From: Actinospica durhamensis
Lineage (GTDB): Bacteria; Actinomycetota; Actinomycetes; Streptomycetales; Catenulisporaceae
Assembly (NCBI RefSeq): GCF_018139695.1
Contig: NZ_JAGSOG010000013.1
Coordinates: forward strand, 1 to 64,000
DNA length: 64,000 nucleotides
Direction of reading: 5' to 3'
Shown here: in pieces, positions 63,214 through 64,000 of the stretch
Layout: the number at the start of each line of letters is the position of its first letter
How positions within the stretch are numbered: the stretch's first letter is position 1
Notes under the pieces: model-generated
The model's input: the letters and a program-made list of their open reading frames with translations, nothing else
Database searches by the model: none
Told to the model about the DNA's origin: nothing
Translations under genes and position numbers: made by a program

Positions 63214-64000
63214 GCGCGTTCCCTCGCCTGTCCGTTCCGCGCGGCTGCCCGTGCGTCCGCCGTGGCGTCCTCGACCCCGTAGATCCCGGCCAGCCGGCGG
63301 GCGACCGCGGCCGAGCCGTAGCGCTCGAGCAGGACGGCGCGGGCGCGGTGCGGATCGAGCCGGTCGGCCTGCTCGGCCAGCCGGCGGTATCCGTCCACGA
63401 TGACGCCCGGGTCGTCGCTGACGTCGATGAGCAGCCCGGCCACCCCGTCCAGGCCCTCGAGCGTCTCCTGCGGCCCGCCGCAGCGGGTCACCAGCACCGG
63501 CATGCCGCTGGCCACGGCCTCGACCGTGGTCATCCCGAAGGTCTCCGACTTGCTCGGGTGCACCAGCAGGTCGTGCGCGTGCAGGAACTCGAACACCCGC
63601 CGCGGCGGGACCGCGTCGTGGAACACGACCCGGTCCGCCAGGCCCAGCTCGCGCACCCGGGCGCGTAAGGGTTCGATGAGGATGCCGGAGCCGAGCAGCG
63701 TCAGCCGCAGCTCCGGCTCGTCCTTCGCCGCGGCGGCGAAGGCCTCGACCAGCTCCGGCACGCCCTTGGTGGCGGCGATGTTGCCCACGTAGATCCAGCG
63801 GTGCGGGGCCTTGACCGGCTCCGGCCGCACCGGCATCGCGGCGATGTCCACCGCGTTCGGCACCACGTGCAGCTTGGCGGTGTGCGCCGGGAACTCGGCC
63901 GCGAGCTGGTCGCGCAGCATGGTGCTGACACACAGGAACGCGTCGGCGCGCTCGACCACCTGCGCGTACAGGGCGCGGGAGCGCGGCTGGCGCAGGATCT
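63210..64000 (-). CDS. GT4-family glycosyltransferase, C-terminal part (cut by window edge)
   Basis: The last 263 codons of a leftward glycosyltransferase that starts outside the window. The donor domain is clear: HRWIYVGNIAATKGVPELVEAFAAA, RLTLLGSGILIEPLRARV, HPSKSETFGMTTVEAVASGMPVLVTRCGGPQETLEG, with the E-x7-E motif (SETFGMTTVEA). It retains the lead-in AFLCVSTMLRDQL and VPNAVDIAAM. It would transfer a sugar from a nucleotide donor during polysaccharide assembly. Its stop overlaps the next gene by 4 nt. Confidence 0.88.
   Translation of the reverse strand, partial: ILRQPRSRALYAQVVERADAFLCVSTMLRDQLAAEFPAHTAKLHVVPNAVDIAAMPVRPEPVKAPHRWIYVGNIAATKGVPELVEAFAAAAKDEPELRLTLLGSGILIEPLRARVRELGLADRVVFHDAVPPRRVFEFLHAHDLLVHPSKSETFGMTTVEAVASGMPVLVTRCGGPQETLEGLDGVAGLLIDVSDDPGVIVDGYRRLAEQADRLDPHRARAVLLERYGSAAVARRLAGIYGVEDATADARAAARNGQARERA

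Overview
The window is GC-rich DNA with strong third-position GC, GTG and TTG starts, many apparently leaderless genes, a c-di-AMP riboswitch ahead of a LysM transglycosylase, a Tat-exported deacetylase and several ROK, GntR and SoxR regulators. This points to a filamentous, soil-type actinobacterium (Streptomyces/Catenulispora/Actinospica-like); the species cannot be told from the sequence. It looks like a chromosomal accessory arm made of catabolic islands, not a phage or plasmid.

Layout: 1-5000 holds the start of a UDP-GlcNAc 2-epimerase gene cut by the window edge, small regulators and oxidoreductases, a decayed GlxA-type regulator, and the riboswitch-controlled cell-wall hydrolase. 4523-6825 is soxR divergent from a two-subunit transketolase, with a perfect 20-bp SoxR-type palindrome between them. 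6922-14763 is a tannin/gallate-type island: GntR regulator, galB, galC and galD homologues for the 4-oxalomesaconate pathway, a type I extradiol dioxygenase, a secreted tannase/feruloyl-esterase and an MFS exporter. 15025-22871 is a ROK-led operon (aldehyde dehydrogenase, LhgO-like oxidase, amidohydrolase, thiamine-diphosphate enzyme, Ldh-family dehydrogenase) that reads as a 2-hydroxyacid to 2-oxoacid to aldehyde to acid route. 23000-29430 is a set of small unlinked genes.

29754-38629 is a second aromatic island under a LysR gene: VOC ring-cleavage enzyme, aldehyde dehydrogenase, FAH-family protein, second VOC protein with a collagen-like tail, alpha/beta hydrolase, HbpS-like protein and a MetE-fold protein without its zinc cysteine. 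39611-48150 is a xylose island (ABC transporter, ROK repressor, xylulokinase, xylose isomerase). Embedded in it is the most unusual item of the window: a 25-codon leader peptide with two cysteine codons, an intrinsic terminator with a T-run, and directly behind it a non-canonical tRNA-Cys(GCA) gene. A 169-bp MITE-like element sits between the ROK gene and xylB and supplies the xylB stop codon.

48425-55461 holds a GntR/fatty-acid-hydroxylase pair, a SIS-domain protein, a Tat polysaccharide deacetylase, a PIG-V-like mannosyltransferase and a secreted TNT-domain protein. 55604-64000 is a leftward surface-polysaccharide operon: nucleotide-sugar dehydrogenase, WlbA/WlbC/WlbB-like enzymes for a 2,3-diacetamido uronic acid, glycosyltransferases and a Wzm/Wzt-type ABC exporter. 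The epimerase at the far left edge could complete that sugar pathway.
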